Assembly: GCA_024401435.1 (NCBI GenBank)
Contig: JAKSLB010000016.1
Coordinates: forward strand, 1-64,000
Length of the DNA: 64,000 nucleotides
Direction: 5' to 3'
Source: Paludibacteraceae bacterium
GTDB taxonomy: Bacteria; Bacteroidota; Bacteroidia; Bacteroidales; Paludibacteraceae
The first letter of the stretch is position 1, and every line of letters begins with the position of its first letter. Of this stretch, positions 63,727-64,000 are shown piece by piece. The notes below the pieces were generated by a model, which worked only from the letters and a program-made list of their open reading frames with translations, was not told the origin of the DNA and did no database searches. A program made the translations under genes and the position numbers.

Positions 63727-64000
63727 ATCACATATTCCTTTTTTTCTATTAGGATTTCTTATTTTAGTTTTAATCATTATTTCTATTTATGATAGAATAT
63801 GTCCGTTTGAAAAAATAAATCCTTATACAACTCCATTTGTCATTGTACTATGGGTCGTATTGAGTCTTTGTGCAATGAACTATATTTTATACAGAAAACT
63901 TCATAAGAGGTTTTCTGTATTTTTGCTTCATGTATCATTCATAATAATGTTAATTGGAGCATTGTTTACGCATATTTGGGGCTTTTCTGGATACATTCAT
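63692..64000 (+). CDS. N-terminus of a ResB-like cytochrome c biogenesis protein (cut by window end)
   Basis: An ATG at 63692 opens a frame that stays open to the end of the window (103 codons). It has membrane helices FLLGFLILVLIIISIYD and VIVLWVVLSLCAMNYIL, then FLLHVSFIIMLIGALFTHIWGFSGYIH. The last segment matches the conserved helix of Bacteroidota ResB/CcsA-type cytochrome c maturation proteins, with a His that may help in heme handling. The start overlaps the previous gene, suggesting coupling. Confidence 0.65.
   Translation, partial: MILFKKNQLKNKSHIPFFLLGFLILVLIIISIYDRICPFEKINPYTTPFVIVLWVVLSLCAMNYILYRKLHKRFSVFLLHVSFIIMLIGALFTHIWGFSGYIH

Overview
This 64-kb window looks like chromosomal sequence from a low-GC member of the Bacteroidota, most likely order Bacteroidales. 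Four things point there. Several secreted proteins carry type IX secretion (T9SS) C-terminal sorting domains. There is a CHU_C/gliding-type C-terminal domain and a fused MurF-alanine racemase. Most genes lack Shine-Dalgarno sites. Many start codons lie just downstream of a Bacteroidota -7 box, TAnnTTTG, and this box was used to correct several start codons. No phage, plasmid, CRISPR array or complete insertion sequence was seen.

Layout. 1-2 kb: a small unknown ORF, a glyoxalase (VOC) remnant, a YwlG-family gene and a candidate small RNA. 2-4 kb: an LTA-synthase-like membrane sulfatase. 4-11 kb: three secreted carbohydrate-active enzymes on the minus strand (an esterase and two GH43/CBM6 proteins), with no SusC/SusD pair. 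11-18 kb: a DUF486 membrane protein, mannose-1-phosphate guanylyltransferase, a DUF4112 protein, a 710-residue coiled-coil protein and a DUF3472 T9SS protein. 18-22 kb: a tight operon of a peptide transporter, a PP-loop ATPase with a possible peptide-recognition N-terminus, and a flavodoxin/ferredoxin protein (EFR1). 22-27 kb: flotillin and a six-gene run including UbiA-type prenyltransferase, KdsC and DUF2520. 27-34 kb: a pentapeptide-like lipoprotein, a papain-like lipoprotein, a DEDDy exonuclease, IorA, GrpE-DnaJ and an XRE regulator. 34.9-36.4 kb: a 1.5-kb AT-rich region without genes, ending in a 107-bp tandem repeat array. 36-44 kb: a CHU_C protein, LysM protein, PorT-like barrel, RlmI and an M48 protease. 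44-52 kb: lipoproteins, a broken Uma2-like gene, a PlsC-like acyltransferase, an IS982 remnant and an Svx-like metalloprotease. 52-64 kb: TrxA, DnaE, tRNA-Asn, a patatin, Maf, a VC0807-like membrane protein, MurF-Alr and the start of a ResB-like cytochrome c biogenesis protein.

The most interesting material is non-coding. Three families of small repeats are interleaved. (1) Elements bounded by TGTCCGCTAAA/TTTAGCGGACA carry different palindromic cargo, and their left-end hairpin keeps its stem pairing through compensatory changes. (2) A ~199-bp MITE-like repeat occurs in full, deleted and ends-only forms; one full copy lies inside a family-1 element. (3) A 49-bp near-palindrome resembling two abutted IS3-type ends sits in the loop of a recurring terminator (GAGGGTGTATC type). 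Two short promoter-hairpin-terminator units 56 kb apart share promoter architecture and look like paralogous small RNAs. All of this was read by eye; no database search was run.
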